64,000 bases of DNA from Novosphingobium sp. KA1 (GCF_017309955.1 NZ_CP021247.1:3249001-3313000), one strand, 5' to 3'. Shown: positions 46,212-55,815, numbered from the stretch's first letter. Numbers and translations are program-made. Notes: a model not told the origin generated them from the sequence alone.

Positions 46212-47423
46212 TCAGGCTCCTTCCGGTTGGGGCTGATCCTCGCAATGCGCGGCGGGGCGCAAGGTTGCCCGGCGCCAGACTATGGCGAAAAAGGCCAGCA
46301 ACACCAGCGGCATGATCGGAACAGACAGGTTCAATGCCAGGGGCCTGGCAAAGGCCGTGGCCACGAAGGCGAGCAGCAGCACCAGCTTTTCGTAAGGCAG
46401 GAACCCGCCCCGCAGCCCCTCTCCCGTGAGCCAGAGCATCGGGAAGGCCAGCAGCACCATGTCGTAGTCGAGCACGAACGGCGTTGCGAGCGGCGCTCCC
46501 GCCAGAACCAGCGCCGCCAGCCCCGGCCGCCACCCTTTGCGCCAGCCATGGGTCACGACCAGCGCCGCGACCATTGCCGCCACCAGCGCCTGCACCGCAT
46601 AGGCAGCCACGCTCGCCGTCCCCAGCAGGCGCAGCGCCGCAAATACGCTTGTCATCTTGCCAAAACCCACGGCGCCATCAGCCATCGCGATCTGTGCACG
46701 CGCGCTCGCGTCCAACCACTCTACCCAGAGCTGCGGGCCGAACGCCCAGGCCGACAGTCCCGCCAGCAGCAGCGCGGTGGACGCGGCCACCAGCACCACC
46801 TTCCATTCGCGCGAGGCGATGAGCGCCAGCGGCACCAGCACGCCGAACTGCGGCTTGACCGTCGCGAGGCCGAGGCACAGGCCTGCCAGCACGGGCTGGC
46901 GGCGAACCAGCAGCAGCCCCGTTCCCAGCAAGGCAGCGAGCAGCCACGAGGTCTGCCCATGGGTCACCACGATCACCATCGCCGGATAGGCCAGAAGCGG
47001 CAGCCACAGCGGCATGCCGAGGCGCGCCAGTACCGGCAGTTCACGCCACCAGACCCGCACCGCCGCCACATAGAGCGCGCCTGTCGCCAGCAGCCATGCC
47101 GCCAGTGCCGGGAAATAGCCCAGCCAGCCGAGTGGCCAGCACAGCGCCAGGAACGAGGGCGGATAGAAAAACGCGGTGTAACCGCTCGCCGAGGCAAAAA
47201 AGGTGCGCTGCGCCGCAATATGCGCCGCCGCGTCATACGGGTCGGCGCCGGAGATCAGCATCCGCCCCGTGGTCCAGAAACTGATGAAGTCGCTGCCCAG
47301 CAGGAACCCATTGGCGTCCACCCCGCCGTGCGAGGTCGCCAGCAGCCAGATCACCATCGCCGCATTGAGCAGGGCGAGCAGGCGCAGGTAGCCCCGCACC
47401 CGGCCCGCGCCCAGCCAGTTCAT
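46212..47423 (-). CDS. Polytopic membrane protein, GT87/DUF2029 glycosyltransferase type
   Basis: 403 residues with about ten hydrophobic segments. Features of the GT-C fold, DUF2029 type: an early GSDFISFWTTGRMLISGADPYD with the Asp after helix 1, and FFYPPSFLALCWPL. Members move sugars from lipid-linked donors at the outer face of the inner membrane. The acceptor is unknown. The start is taken at 47423; a start at 47486 adds 21 codons with poor GC at the third base, unlike the gene. Co-transcribed with the NYN gene downstream. Confidence 0.78.
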   Translation of the reverse strand: MNWLGAGRVRGYLRLLALLNAAMVIWLLATSHGGVDANGFLLGSDFISFWTTGRMLISGADPYDAAAHIAAQRTFFASASGYTAFFYPPSFLALCWPLGWLGYFPALAAWLLATGALYVAAVRVWWRELPVLARLGMPLWLPLLAYPAMVIVVTHGQTSWLLAALLGTGLLLVRRQPVLAGLCLGLATVKPQFGVLVPLALIASREWKVVLVAASTALLLAGLSAWAFGPQLWVEWLDASARAQIAMADGAVGFGKMTSVFAALRLLGTASVAAYAVQALVAAMVAALVVTHGWRKGWRPGLAALVLAGAPLATPFVLDYDMVLLAFPMLWLTGEGLRGGFLPYEKLVLLLAFVATAFARPLALNLSVPIMPLVLLAFFAIVWRRATLRPAAHCEDQPQPEGA

Positions 47424-47565
47424 TTCACGCAAGATAAGCAGCCCCAATTTTGCGACTGCTTGCAACGCCCCGGCGGCGAAGTCCATGCCTTCGATAAGAC
47501 CCGCGCCAGATCGCTTGCCATGCGGCGAGGCAAAACCTACCCATCAAGCGATCAACTAAGGATGG

Positions 47566-48414
47566 ATGATGCAGCGTTTCGAAGGCACCGGCAGTTACGT
47601 CGCCACGGACGACCTCAAGGTCGCGGTCAATGCGGCCGTGCTGCTGCGCCGTCCGCTGCTGGTGAAAGGCGAGCCGGGCACCGGCAAGACCGTGCTGGCC
47701 GAACAGATCGCCGCCTCGCTCGGCGCCCCGCTGATCACCTGGAACGTCAAGTCCACCACCAAGGCGCATCAGGGCCTTTACGAGTACGACGCGGTCGGTC
47801 GCCTGCGCGACGGCCAGCTCGGCGATGCCCGGGTCCATGACATCAACAACTACATCCGCCGCGGCAAGCTGTGGGAAGCCTTCACCTCCCCGCGCCTTCC
47901 GGTGCTGCTGATCGACGAGATCGACAAGGCCGACATCGAGTTCCCCAACGACCTCCTTGCCGAACTCGATCGCATGGCCTTCGACGTCTACGAGACGGGC
48001 GAGCACGTCGCCGCCGCCGAACGCCCGATCGTCGTCATCACCTCGAACAACGAGAAGGACCTGCCCGACGCCTTCCTGCGCCGCTGCTTCTTCCACTACA
48101 TCAAGTTCCCCGACCGCGAGACAATGCAGGCCATCGTCGACGTGCATTTCCCGGGCATCCAGAAGACGCTGGTCACCCGCGCGATGGAGATCTTCTACGA
48201 ACTGCGCGAAGTGCCCGGGCTCAAGAAAAAGCCCTCCACCAGCGAATTGCTCGACTGGCTGAAGCTGCTGCTGGCCGAGGACATGCCGCTCGACGTGTTG
48301 CAGAACCAGGATGCCGCCAAGGCGATCCCGCCGCTCCACGGGGCCTTGCTCAAGAACGAACAGGACGTCATGCTGTTCGAAAGGCTCGCCTTCATGGCGC
48401 GCCGGGGGAACTGA
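47566..48414 (+). CDS. MoxR-family AAA+ ATPase (CoxD-like)
   Basis: 282 residues. Walker A GEPGTGKT (35-42), Walker B VLLIDEID (113-120), sensor 1 ITSNNEKDLPDAFLRRC. MoxR ATPases act as chaperones that mature or insert cofactors in enzyme complexes together with a VWA partner. The partner is the VWA (CoxE-like) gene at 50231. AAGGATGG precedes the tandem ATG. The GFA gene follows after 4 bases. The target complex is not visible, and no CO dehydrogenase genes are nearby. Confidence 0.93.
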   Translation: MMQRFEGTGSYVATDDLKVAVNAAVLLRRPLLVKGEPGTGKTVLAEQIAASLGAPLITWNVKSTTKAHQGLYEYDAVGRLRDGQLGDARVHDINNYIRRGKLWEAFTSPRLPVLLIDEIDKADIEFPNDLLAELDRMAFDVYETGEHVAAAERPIVVITSNNEKDLPDAFLRRCFFHYIKFPDRETMQAIVDVHFPGIQKTLVTRAMEIFYELREVPGLKKKPSTSELLDWLKLLLAEDMPLDVLQNQDAAKAIPPLHGALLKNEQDVMLFERLAFMARRGN

Positions 48415-48418
48415 CACG

Positions 48419-48853
48419 ATGACCGCACCCTATTCCGGGGGCTGCGTCTGCGGCGCCGTCACGCTCGCGATCGCGGGCGAACCGGTCGCCACGCGCCAGT
48501 GCTGGTGCCGCCAGTGCCAGCAGCTTGCCGCCGGCGGCCCCACCAACAACGCGATCTTCAAGGTCGAGGACGTCGCCATCGACGGCGATCTTGCCGCCTC
48601 GGCATGGCAGGCCGCCAGCGGCAACAGGCTGACCTTCCACTTCTGCCCCCGATGCGGCACCCAGATCTTTGCGCAGAGTTCGGCCCGCCCGCACCTCAAG
48701 ACCATGCGCCTCGGCGCGCTCGATGCCGGACACGGCCTCAAGCCCGACGCCGTGATCTGGACCGAGGACGCACCGCAATGGGCAATGATCGACCCCGCGC
48801 TGGAGCAGTGGCCGCGCCAGCCCCCGCCGCCGCCCGGTGTCGATCCCCGGTAG
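48419..48853 (+). CDS. GFA/CENP-V domain protein
   Basis: 144 residues. The zinc sites of the glutathione-dependent formaldehyde-activating enzyme (GFA) fold are seen as GGCVCGAV near residue 8, CWCRQCQQ, and FHFCPRCGTQIFA later. Most members are not formaldehyde enzymes and are of unknown activity. It starts 4 bases after the MoxR gene, so the two share a message. It ends shortly before the convergent hydroxylase gene. Confidence 0.9.
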   Translation: MTAPYSGGCVCGAVTLAIAGEPVATRQCWCRQCQQLAAGGPTNNAIFKVEDVAIDGDLAASAWQAASGNRLTFHFCPRCGTQIFAQSSARPHLKTMRLGALDAGHGLKPDAVIWTEDAPQWAMIDPALEQWPRQPPPPPGVDPR

Positions 48854-48914
48854 GGTTGGCCCCAGCAAGACCAGCGTCGCCGAGCGCCGGACGGGTGCCC
48901 CACACCCTTTCAGG

Positions 48915-50063
48915 TCAGGCGTCGTAGGCCGAGATATACTCGAACATCACGGTCAGGGCGGCGCGATCCTGCTCGCTGATCTCCGGACGCCAGATCTCGA
49001 AAAGCAGAACGACGCGGTCGTCCTCGCCGCGGTTCCATGCCTCATGCTCGATGCTGTCGTCGAAGATCAGCAACTTGCCCGGCTCCCACGAACGCACCTC
49101 GTTGCCCACGCGCAGGCTGCACCCCGGCGGCACCACCAAGGGCAAATGGCAGATCAGGCGGGTATTGAGGAACCCGGTGTGCGCGGGGATATGCATGCCG
49201 GGCTTGAGCCGCGAAAACAGTGCCATCGGCGAACGACCGGCGATGCGCGGGATCGGCGCAGCTTCCAGTGCCGCCATCGTGCGCGGGCAGCGCTCGGCCT
49301 GCCGCGCCACCGGCTCGCCGCCGCGCCAGAGATACAGGGCGCCCCAGCGCGGATCGCCCAGCATGGCATTGGCCTTGGGAGGCCGTCCGGGTTCGGATTC
49401 GACATAAGGCCGGAAACCATCGTCCTCGCCCAGCACGCCCTCCAGTTCCGCGCGAATGACCTCGCTTTGCGCCTCCAGCGCGGGAACCCAGTCGAAGGCC
49501 TCGCGCTCGTAGAACTGGTTCTGCGGCAGGCCGGGGAAATAGAAGCTCTGCGGCTGCTGGACAAAGACCTGCTTGCGCCCGGTCAGGATGTCGAGCGCCT
49601 CGGCGATCCTCGGGCTCATCGCCGCGCCGCGAATGCCTTCCTGCTCCAGCCGCCCGCGCAGTTCTTCCTCGTAACGCGAAGCGAAGCCGGAAATAGCCTC
49701 GCTGGCACGCTGGAGCGCACCTTGCAGGCCCTGCGGCACGTTCGGCGTCCGGGCGGCGGTGTCGAGCGCTGCCTGATAGAATGCCGTGGCGGCCCGGCTG
49801 TCGCCGATCTGGCCATGCGCCTCCCCCTTGAGCAGGAGCGCGCCGATATGGCGCGGGTCGGCTGCCAGCACCCTGTCGAGCACCGCATCCGCCTGGCGCG
49901 GGTCTCCCGCGAAGAGAAAGGCCTGCGCCGCCGACAGCAGCGGCGGATCGGGAAGCTGCATCAGCGGCTCCAGCGCCGCAAGCGCTGCCGGGCCGTCCCG
50001 GCGCTGCAGCGCGCGGACGGCATCTTCACGAAGGCGGGCGATCTGATTCGGGGTAAGTTGCAC
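48915..50063 (-). CDS. TPR-containing aspartyl/asparaginyl beta-hydroxylase family protein
   Basis: 382 residues. Residues 1-110 contain helical TPR-like repeats (AAQAFLFAGDPRQADAVL, LLKGEAHGQIGDSRAATAF). The C-terminal Asp/Arg hydroxylase cupin has HIPAHTGFLNTRLICHLPL, CSLRVGNEVRSWEPGKLLIF and DDSIEHEAWN, holding the iron-binding His residues and the 2-oxoglutarate Arg region. It probably hydroxylates a protein or lipid side chain in the cytosol. It faces the MoxR-GFA and VWA genes, which flank it. Confidence 0.88.
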   Translation of the reverse strand: MQLTPNQIARLREDAVRALQRRDGPAALAALEPLMQLPDPPLLSAAQAFLFAGDPRQADAVLDRVLAADPRHIGALLLKGEAHGQIGDSRAATAFYQAALDTAARTPNVPQGLQGALQRASEAISGFASRYEEELRGRLEQEGIRGAAMSPRIAEALDILTGRKQVFVQQPQSFYFPGLPQNQFYEREAFDWVPALEAQSEVIRAELEGVLGEDDGFRPYVESEPGRPPKANAMLGDPRWGALYLWRGGEPVARQAERCPRTMAALEAAPIPRIAGRSPMALFSRLKPGMHIPAHTGFLNTRLICHLPLVVPPGCSLRVGNEVRSWEPGKLLIFDDSIEHEAWNRGEDDRVVLLFEIWRPEISEQDRAALTVMFEYISAYDA

Positions 50064-50230
50064 GGTGCGATCTATAAAGCTTCGCGGCGCCCTCTCAATC
50101 GTCCGCCGGTCATCGGGCAGGCGTTTCCCACCCGCCGCGCGATAGGCTATGCGATGGGCATGAACGCTTGCCCGGCCCCTGCCCGCCTCGTTGCTTCCCT
50201 GTGCCGTTCGGTCGACCGGCGAGAGCTGCC

Positions 50231-51412
50231 ATGCTGCTGAACTTCGTCGAGGAACTGCGCGCCGCGGGCATCGGCGCCTCGCTCAAGGAACACTTGGTGC
50301 TACTCGAAGCGCTCGACCGGGAGGTGATCGAGCGCACGCCCGAGGCGTTCTACTACCTCAGCCGGGCGACCTTCGTGAAGGACGAAGGCCTGCTCGACCG
50401 CTTCGACCAGGTGTTCCAGAAGGTCTTCAAGGGCGTGCTGACCGACTATGGCCAGCAGCCGGTGGACATTCCCGAGGACTGGCTGCGCAAGGTGGCGGAG
50501 CGCTACTTCTCGCAGGAGGAGATGGAGCAGGTCCGGTCGCTGGGTTCCTGGGACGAGATCATGGAGACGCTGAAGAAGCGTCTGGAGGAGCAGGAAAAGC
50601 GCCATTCCGGCGGCAACAAGTGGATCGGCACCAACGGCACCTCGCCCTTCGGCCATTCGGGCTACAATCCCGAGGGCATCCGCATCGGCGGTGAAGGCAA
50701 ACACGGCCGCGCGATCAAGGTCTGGGAAAAGCGCGAATTCGCCAATCTCGACAACACCCGCGAACTCGGCACCCGCAATATCAAGGTGGCGCTGCGGCGC
50801 CTGCGCCGGTTTGCCCGCGAAGGCGCGGCCGAGGAACTCGACCTCGACGAGACGATCCGGGGCACCGCCAAGCAGGGCTGGCTCGACGTGGTCATGCGTC
50901 CCGAACGCCACAATGCCGTAAAAGTGCTGCTGTTCCTCGATGTCGGCGGCTCGATGGATCCGTACATCGCGATGATGGAAGACCTGTTCAGCGCCGCCAG
51001 CGCCGAGTTCAAGAACATGGAGTTCTTCTACTTCCACAACTGCCTTTACGAAGGCGTCTGGAAGGACAACCGCCGCCGCTGGTCGCAGCGCACCCCGACC
51101 TGGGACCTGCTCCACAAGTTCGGGCACGACTACAAGGTGATCTTCGTGGGCGACGCGGCGATGAGCCCTTACGAAGTCAGCCATCCCGGCGGCTCGGTCG
51201 AGCACATGAACGAGGAGGCCGGCGCCGTCTGGCTGCAGCGCGTTACGCAGACGTATCCGGCCACCGTGTGGCTCAATCCCACGCCGGAGAACCAGTGGGG
51301 CTATTCCGGCTCCACCCGCATGATCCGCGAACTGATGGGCGGGGCGATGTTCCCGCTCACGCTCGACGGGCTCGACGCGGCGATGCGGGAGTTGTCGCGC
51401 AAGAAGGCGTGA
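50231..51412 (+). CDS. VWA-domain protein, CoxE family
   Basis: 393 residues. The N-terminal half is helical and charged (MLLNFVEELRAAGIGASLKE start). The C-terminal von Willebrand A domain has the MIDAS variant D237-V-G-G-S in LLFLDVGGSMDPYI. A Gly/Thr-rich loop (GTNGTSPFGHSGYNPEG) lies near the middle. CoxE-type VWA proteins work with MoxR ATPases; here the MoxR gene lies 1.8 kb upstream on the same strand, with the hydroxylase reversed between them. Start ATG at 50231. Confidence 0.92.
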   Translation: MLLNFVEELRAAGIGASLKEHLVLLEALDREVIERTPEAFYYLSRATFVKDEGLLDRFDQVFQKVFKGVLTDYGQQPVDIPEDWLRKVAERYFSQEEMEQVRSLGSWDEIMETLKKRLEEQEKRHSGGNKWIGTNGTSPFGHSGYNPEGIRIGGEGKHGRAIKVWEKREFANLDNTRELGTRNIKVALRRLRRFAREGAAEELDLDETIRGTAKQGWLDVVMRPERHNAVKVLLFLDVGGSMDPYIAMMEDLFSAASAEFKNMEFFYFHNCLYEGVWKDNRRRWSQRTPTWDLLHKFGHDYKVIFVGDAAMSPYEVSHPGGSVEHMNEEAGAVWLQRVTQTYPATVWLNPTPENQWGYSGSTRMIRELMGGAMFPLTLDGLDAAMRELSRKKA

Positions 51413-51609
51413 CGCTCAGCCTTTCGCGTCGACGCCAAACAATGCGGTGACGCTATCGGCGGATTTCAAAAAAGTAACCGCCATTGCCGATTGAGAACGT
51501 CCACCCCCTTCGTTAAGGGCGCTCCATTCGGGTGCGCAGAACCAAATCATAACAACACTGTATCGAATGAATGGAGAAGCGGGTGCGCTTTCTCCAATAG
51601 GGGGAATTT

Positions 51610-52170
51610 ATGCATTTCATCAAGTACGGCCTCATCTCCGCAGCCCTTCTGGCCCAGCCGGCGCTCGCCGACGAAGCCAGGCTTTCCGGGCTGCGCGTCG
51701 AAGCCCGCGTCGGTCTGGAAACCCCGACCGTCAGCGACGACGACGTCTACAAGCTGGGGCAGTCGGTCTCGATTGGCGGCGAGATCGGTTATGACATTCC
51801 GGTCAGCACGAAAGTCACCGTCGGTCCCTTCGTGAACTACGACTATGCCCGCTCGAAGGACTGCGCGAGCGGCTACTGCCTGGGTTCGGACGGCAACCTG
51901 GCCGCAGGCGGCCGCATCGGCCTCAACCTCGGCTCCGCCCTCCAGCTTTACGGCAAGCTCGGCTACGACCGCATGAAGCTTAAGGCGACCTACGCAGGCG
52001 AATCCGGCACCGAAACGCTCGACGGCGTCATGGGCGGCATCGGTCTCGACTACAATCTGTCGAGCAAGGCCTATGTCGGCGTGGAGATCAACTACGCCGA
52101 TCTCGGCAGCTTTGAAGGCATCAACTTCCAGCGCCGCCATGCCGTGCTCACCGGCGGCATCCGCTTCTAA
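51610..52170 (+). CDS. Small outer-membrane beta-barrel protein
   Basis: 186 residues. Signal peptide 1-20 (AALLAQPALA). The rest alternates short beta strands with aromatic girdles (GPFVNYDYARS, LQLYGKLGYDRMKL, YVGVEINYADLG) and ends in a C-terminal Phe, as in eight-stranded OmpW/opacity-type barrels. AGGGGGAA precedes the ATG, similar to the site of the exported protein at 44383. Function unknown. Confidence 0.85.
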   Translation: MHFIKYGLISAALLAQPALADEARLSGLRVEARVGLETPTVSDDDVYKLGQSVSIGGEIGYDIPVSTKVTVGPFVNYDYARSKDCASGYCLGSDGNLAAGGRIGLNLGSALQLYGKLGYDRMKLKATYAGESGTETLDGVMGGIGLDYNLSSKAYVGVEINYADLGSFEGINFQRRHAVLTGGIRF

Positions 52171-52183
52171 GCAGCGGCGGCAT

Positions 52184-52218
52184 CCTCAGGGCTTCGCCGA
52201 AACGGCGAAGCCCTGAGG
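52184..52218. terminator. 16-bp perfect hairpin between convergent genes
   Basis: CCTCAGGGCTTCGCCG (52184-52199) and its complement (52203-52218) around AAA. No T-run, but the position between convergent stops suggests a bidirectional terminator. Confidence 0.7.
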
Positions 52219-52226
52219 CATCCTGT

Positions 52227-53426
52227 TCAGCGATAGAGCAGCAGATCGGCGACTTCGGCCGTCCACGCGGTTTCGTCCGCACCGGCCGCCGCCTCCAGAT
52301 CACCGGGCAGCGCATCGGGATTGTCGACCCACTCCCGCAGCCCCGGACCGCCGTTGATGACGTCGATCGCAAGCCGCGTGAACTCGTACTCATACGGGAA
52401 ATCCCGCCAGATCGGATAGTCGGGATAGAGGCGCCGGATCGCCTTGAACGCCAGTGCCTGAAGCCGCCAGGGCCGGAAGGCGTGGTGATCGTAGAACGGG
52501 CCCTCGGCATGAATCATCAGGCCGCTGCACAGGCTCTTCGCATGCTTGTGGAACGTCGGTTCGAACCAGCACTCGCGCAAGGCGCAGCCTTCCAGCCACT
52601 CGGGCGCAAAGCGCTGCATCTCGGCCAGAACCGCCTTGGCGTCGAGGTCGGGCGCGCCGAACAGCACTTCGAGCGGGCGCGTGGTGCCGCGTCCTTCCGA
52701 AACCGTCGCCCCCTCGATCATCACCGTCCCGGCATAAGCCCGCGCCATGTTGAGATTGGCGGCATTGGGGCTGGGATTGATCCACACCCGGTCGAGCGGC
52801 CAGCCGAATCCGGGGCCTTCCGGCTCCCAGCCGTCCATCGCGATCACCCGGTAATCGACGTCGAGCTTGAAGTGACGGATGAACCAGTGGCCCATCTCGC
52901 CCAGCGTCAGGCCGTGGCGCATCGGCATCGGTCCGGCACCGACAAAGCTCTCCTGCCCCGGCAGCAGCGTCAGCCCTTCGACCGGACGACCGGCGGGATT
53001 GGGACGGTCCAGCACCCAGACGCTCTTGCCCTGTTCCTGCGCCGCTTCCAGCAGATAGAGCAGCGTGGTGACAAACGTGTAGATGCGGCAGCCCAGGTCC
53101 TGGAGGTCGAACAGGAACACGTCGGCACTGGCCATCATCGCCGCGCTGGGGCGGCGCACTTCGCCATAGAGGCTGTAGACGGGGATGCCATAGGTCGGGT
53201 CCAGCTCGTCCGCCGTCTCGACCATGTTGTCCTGCTTGTCGCCCTTGAGGCCGTGCTGGGGGCCGAAGGCGCTTGTCACGTTCACCCCCGCCGCGATCAG
53301 CGCGTCAAGCGAATGGACGAGGTCCTCCGTCACCGAAGCGGGATGGGCGACAAGCGCGACGCGGCGCCCTTCGAGGGGCTTGCGCAGTTCAGGGTCCGCC
53401 AGCAGGCGATCGATACCGAATTTCAT
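52227..53426 (-). CDS. DUF1343 (NamZ/YbbC-like) protein, predicted exo-N-acetylmuramidase
   Basis: 399 residues covering the DUF1343 region: ALVAHPASVT, FGPQHGLKGDKQDNM, IPVYSLYGEVRRPSAAMM, FDLQDLGCRIYTFVTTL, WINPSPNAANLNMARAYAGT and EGRGTTRPLEVLFGAP. Bacillus NamZ (GH171) of this family removes terminal MurNAc from peptidoglycan fragments. No clear signal peptide is seen from this start, so it may work in the cytosol on recycled muropeptides. The start ATG overlaps the upstream stop (ATGA). Confidence 0.88.
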   Translation of the reverse strand: MKFGIDRLLADPELRKPLEGRRVALVAHPASVTEDLVHSLDALIAAGVNVTSAFGPQHGLKGDKQDNMVETADELDPTYGIPVYSLYGEVRRPSAAMMASADVFLFDLQDLGCRIYTFVTTLLYLLEAAQEQGKSVWVLDRPNPAGRPVEGLTLLPGQESFVGAGPMPMRHGLTLGEMGHWFIRHFKLDVDYRVIAMDGWEPEGPGFGWPLDRVWINPSPNAANLNMARAYAGTVMIEGATVSEGRGTTRPLEVLFGAPDLDAKAVLAEMQRFAPEWLEGCALRECWFEPTFHKHAKSLCSGLMIHAEGPFYDHHAFRPWRLQALAFKAIRRLYPDYPIWRDFPYEYEFTRLAIDVINGGPGLREWVDNPDALPGDLEAAAGADETAWTAEVADLLLYR

Positions 53427-53959
53427 GACGCGGTGGGTGCCGCAAGCGCCTGCGTGAAGCAAGCCGGATCATGGAAGTCAGGCGCCTCGCCGCTGTGGGA
53501 AAGCGCCCAGAAGCTGCGCACGCCGCCCTCTTCCTCGATCACGGCCGTGAAGCCCATGCCGAGCGGCAGGTCCGGCAGGCCGGCGGCGGGAATGGCGGCA
53601 TCGAAGATGGCGATGTCGGAGCCCTTGCGCATCGTGCATTCGGGTTCGCGCGGCATCGGCCGCGCGCTCATGCCCTCCCGGCGCGCGGTAAAGTCATAAG
53701 CGTTCCAGCGCTCGGACGGCGAGAGGTTGATCTCGACATAAGGCTCCGCGCCGGGCGCCTGGAGGAACAGCTCGAAACAGGTGGTGTTCCAGAGCCCGTC
53801 GGCCCGGCCCTTGCCCGCAAAGGCGGGAACCACCAGCTTGCCCGCACCCAGGATCCGCCAGCGCACACGCAGCCAGCTCTGGTCGAGGCCGATCACGCGG
53901 GCCTCCATCGAACGGACAAGGACGGGCGGATGGGCGGGGTGGCAGATCAGGTCGGACAT
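53423..53959 (-). CDS. DOMON-like domain protein
   Basis: 178 residues. A carbohydrate-binding type-9-like DOMON fold: DGLWNTTCFELFLQAPG, YVEINLSPSERWNAYDF and the later WALSHSGEAPDFHDPACF. No signal peptide. It may bind sugar or heme. It is coupled to the DUF1343 gene by an ATGA overlap, suggesting a joint role in cell-wall sugar handling. That link is inference. Confidence 0.83.
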   Translation of the reverse strand: MSDLICHPAHPPVLVRSMEARVIGLDQSWLRVRWRILGAGKLVVPAFAGKGRADGLWNTTCFELFLQAPGAEPYVEINLSPSERWNAYDFTARREGMSARPMPREPECTMRKGSDIAIFDAAIPAAGLPDLPLGMGFTAVIEEEGGVRSFWALSHSGEAPDFHDPACFTQALAAPTAS

Positions 53960-54104
53960 GGCCCCTGCGTAGAGCCGCGCGGGTCATGCTGGCAATCCGG
54001 ACCGCTTCGGTTTCGGTCGGATATCACCACGAACGCGACCAATTGCTTCATATCCTGCGCCCCCCATGCTAGGCGCCCCGCTCCCATAAACAAGAAGCAC
54101 GGTC

Positions 54105-55334
54105 ATGACCTACAAATCTTCCCTGCTCCGCGTCCTCGAAGAACGCGGCTACATCCACCAGACGACGGATGCCGAGGGCCTCGACGCTCTCGCAGAGAAG
54201 CAGGTCGTGCCGGGCTACATCGGCTTCGACGCGACCGCCGCGTCGCTGCACATCGGCAGTCTCGTGCAGATCATGATGCTGCGCCGCCTCCAGCAGACCG
54301 GCCACAAGCCGATCGTGCTGATGGGCGGCGGCACCACCCGCATCGGCGACCCGACCGGGCGCGACGAAAGCCGCAAGATGCTGTCCGACGAGACGATCGA
54401 GACCAACATCAAGGGCATCTTCTCGATCTTCTCGCGCCTGCTGAAGTTCGGCGACGGCCCGACCGACGCGGTCATGGTGAACAACCAGGACTGGCTGGGC
54501 CAGCTCGGCTATATCCAGCTGCTCCAGGAAGTGGGCACGCACTTCACGGTCAACCGCATGCTCTCGTTCGATTCGGTCAAGCTGCGCCTCGAGCGCGAGC
54601 AGCCGATGACCTTCCTCGAATTCAACTACATGATCCTGCAGGGCTACGACTTCCGCCACCTCTGCAAGGAGAAGCAGGTGCGCCTGCAGATGGGCGGCTC
54701 CGACCAGTGGGGCAACATCGTCAACGGCATCGAACTGACCCGCCGCATGGACGGCAAGGAAGTGTTCGGCCTGACCACACCGCTGCTCACCACCGCGGAC
54801 GGCGCCAAGATGGGCAAGAGCGCCTCCGGCGCGGTCTGGCTCAACGAGGAGATGCTGCCGAGCTATGACTTCTGGCAGTACTGGCGCAATTGCGACGACC
54901 GCGACGTCGGCAAGTTCCTGCGCCTGTTCACCGACCTGCCGCTGGACGAGATCGCCCGACTCGAAGCGCTTGAAGGCGCCGCGATCAATGATGCCAAGGT
55001 CGTTCTGGCCAACGAAGTGACCCGGCTGTGCCGCGGCGAGGATGCTGCCGTCGCCGCCGAAGCCACCGCAAGGGCAACGTTCGCGGGCGGCGGCCTCGGT
55101 CAGGACCTGCCGACGCTCGACGTCACCGGCGAAGGCGTTCGCCTCGGCGCGGCGCTCACCGAACTCGGCTTCACCGCCTCCAACGGCGAGGCCAAGCGCA
55201 AGATCGGTGAAGGCGCCGTGAAACTGGACGATGTCACCATGGACGATCCCGGCTTCCTGATCGAAGTGGCTTCCGGCGAAACCCGAAAGCTGAGCCTGGG
55301 CAAGAAGAAGCACGCGATCCTGCGCGGCGCCTGA
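54105..55334 (+). CDS. tyrS: Tyrosyl-tRNA synthetase
   Basis: 409 residues. Class I: HIGS at 49-52 and the KMSKS-type KMGKS in [12 protein letters not shown]. The tyrosine pocket [14 protein letters not shown] and GGSDQWGNI are present, with an S4-like C-terminal domain ([26 protein letters not shown]). It charges tRNA-Tyr. It is divergent from the DOMON gene by 145 bp; a TTGCTT with ATGCTA 17 bp later in that gap is a weak promoter candidate. Confidence 0.97.
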   Translation: MTYKSSLLRVLEERGYIHQTTDAEGLDALAEKQVVPGYIGFDATAASLHIGSLVQIMMLRRLQQTGHKPIVLMGGGTTRIGDPTGRDESRKMLSDETIETNIKGIFSIFSRLLKFGDGPTDAVMVNNQDWLGQLGYIQLLQEVGTHFTVNRMLSFDSVKLRLEREQPMTFLEFNYMILQGYDFRHLCKEKQVRLQMGGSDQWGNIVNGIELTRRMDGKEVFGLTTPLLTTADGAKMGKSASGAVWLNEEMLPSYDFWQYWRNCDDRDVGKFLRLFTDLPLDEIARLEALEGAAINDAKVVLANEVTRLCRGEDAAVAAEATARATFAGGGLGQDLPTLDVTGEGVRLGAALTELGFTASNGEAKRKIGEGAVKLDDVTMDDPGFLIEVASGETRKLSLGKKKHAILRGA

Positions 55335-55354
55335 AAGAGCCGCATCAATGCATT

Positions 55355-55395
55355 ACTTCCGGCAGGCGGCAAAATCCTGCCGGAAGTTTACCGTT
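55355..55395 (+). terminator. Terminator of tyrS
   Basis: ACTTCCGGCAGG (55355-55366) and CCTGCCGGAAGT (55376-55387) form a perfect 12-bp stem, followed by a T-rich stretch. Confidence 0.85.
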
Positions 55396-55455
55396 TGTTT
55401 GCCATTTTGATGCACTGTACCGTTTCACGGCGGCAACCAATAGGCGGACAAGAAC

Positions 55456-55794
55456 ATGAGTGCAGGAGCCCAGCTCTCTGTAACCGACAAGCGGCGGGCA
55501 ACCCGCCACCCTGTCGATCACAAGCTGATCGCCGAGCATCGCCAACTGGGCGATGTCCACCTGCATATCGTCAACTTTTCCGCCCAGGGCTTCATGTGCA
55601 AGGGCGAGCTTGCGCTTGATCGCGGCGAACGGCTGGTGATGCGCCTGCCCGTGGTGGGACGGATCGAGGCCCACCTGATCTGGTCGCACGAAGGCCGCTC
55701 CGGCTTCCAGTTCGAACGCATCATCCGCATCGATGACTTCCTCAAGCTGGTTGACGCCACGCAGCCCAATCCGCGCCTCCGCCCGCGCCGGTAA
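55456..55794 (+). CDS. PilZ-domain protein with canonical c-di-GMP motif
   Basis: 112 residues, one PilZ barrel. Both ligand signatures are intact: RRATR (RxxxR) near residue 13 and NFSAQG (NxSxxG) about 25 residues later. Likely a single-domain c-di-GMP receptor acting by protein contact in the cytosol. It stands between tyrS and the TonB receptor gene, each separated by terminators, so it is monocistronic. Confidence 0.88.
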   Translation: MSAGAQLSVTDKRRATRHPVDHKLIAEHRQLGDVHLHIVNFSAQGFMCKGELALDRGERLVMRLPVVGRIEAHLIWSHEGRSGFQFERIIRIDDFLKLVDATQPNPRLRPRR

Positions 55795-55815
55795 CACCTG
55801 CCAGCCATTGGCATC

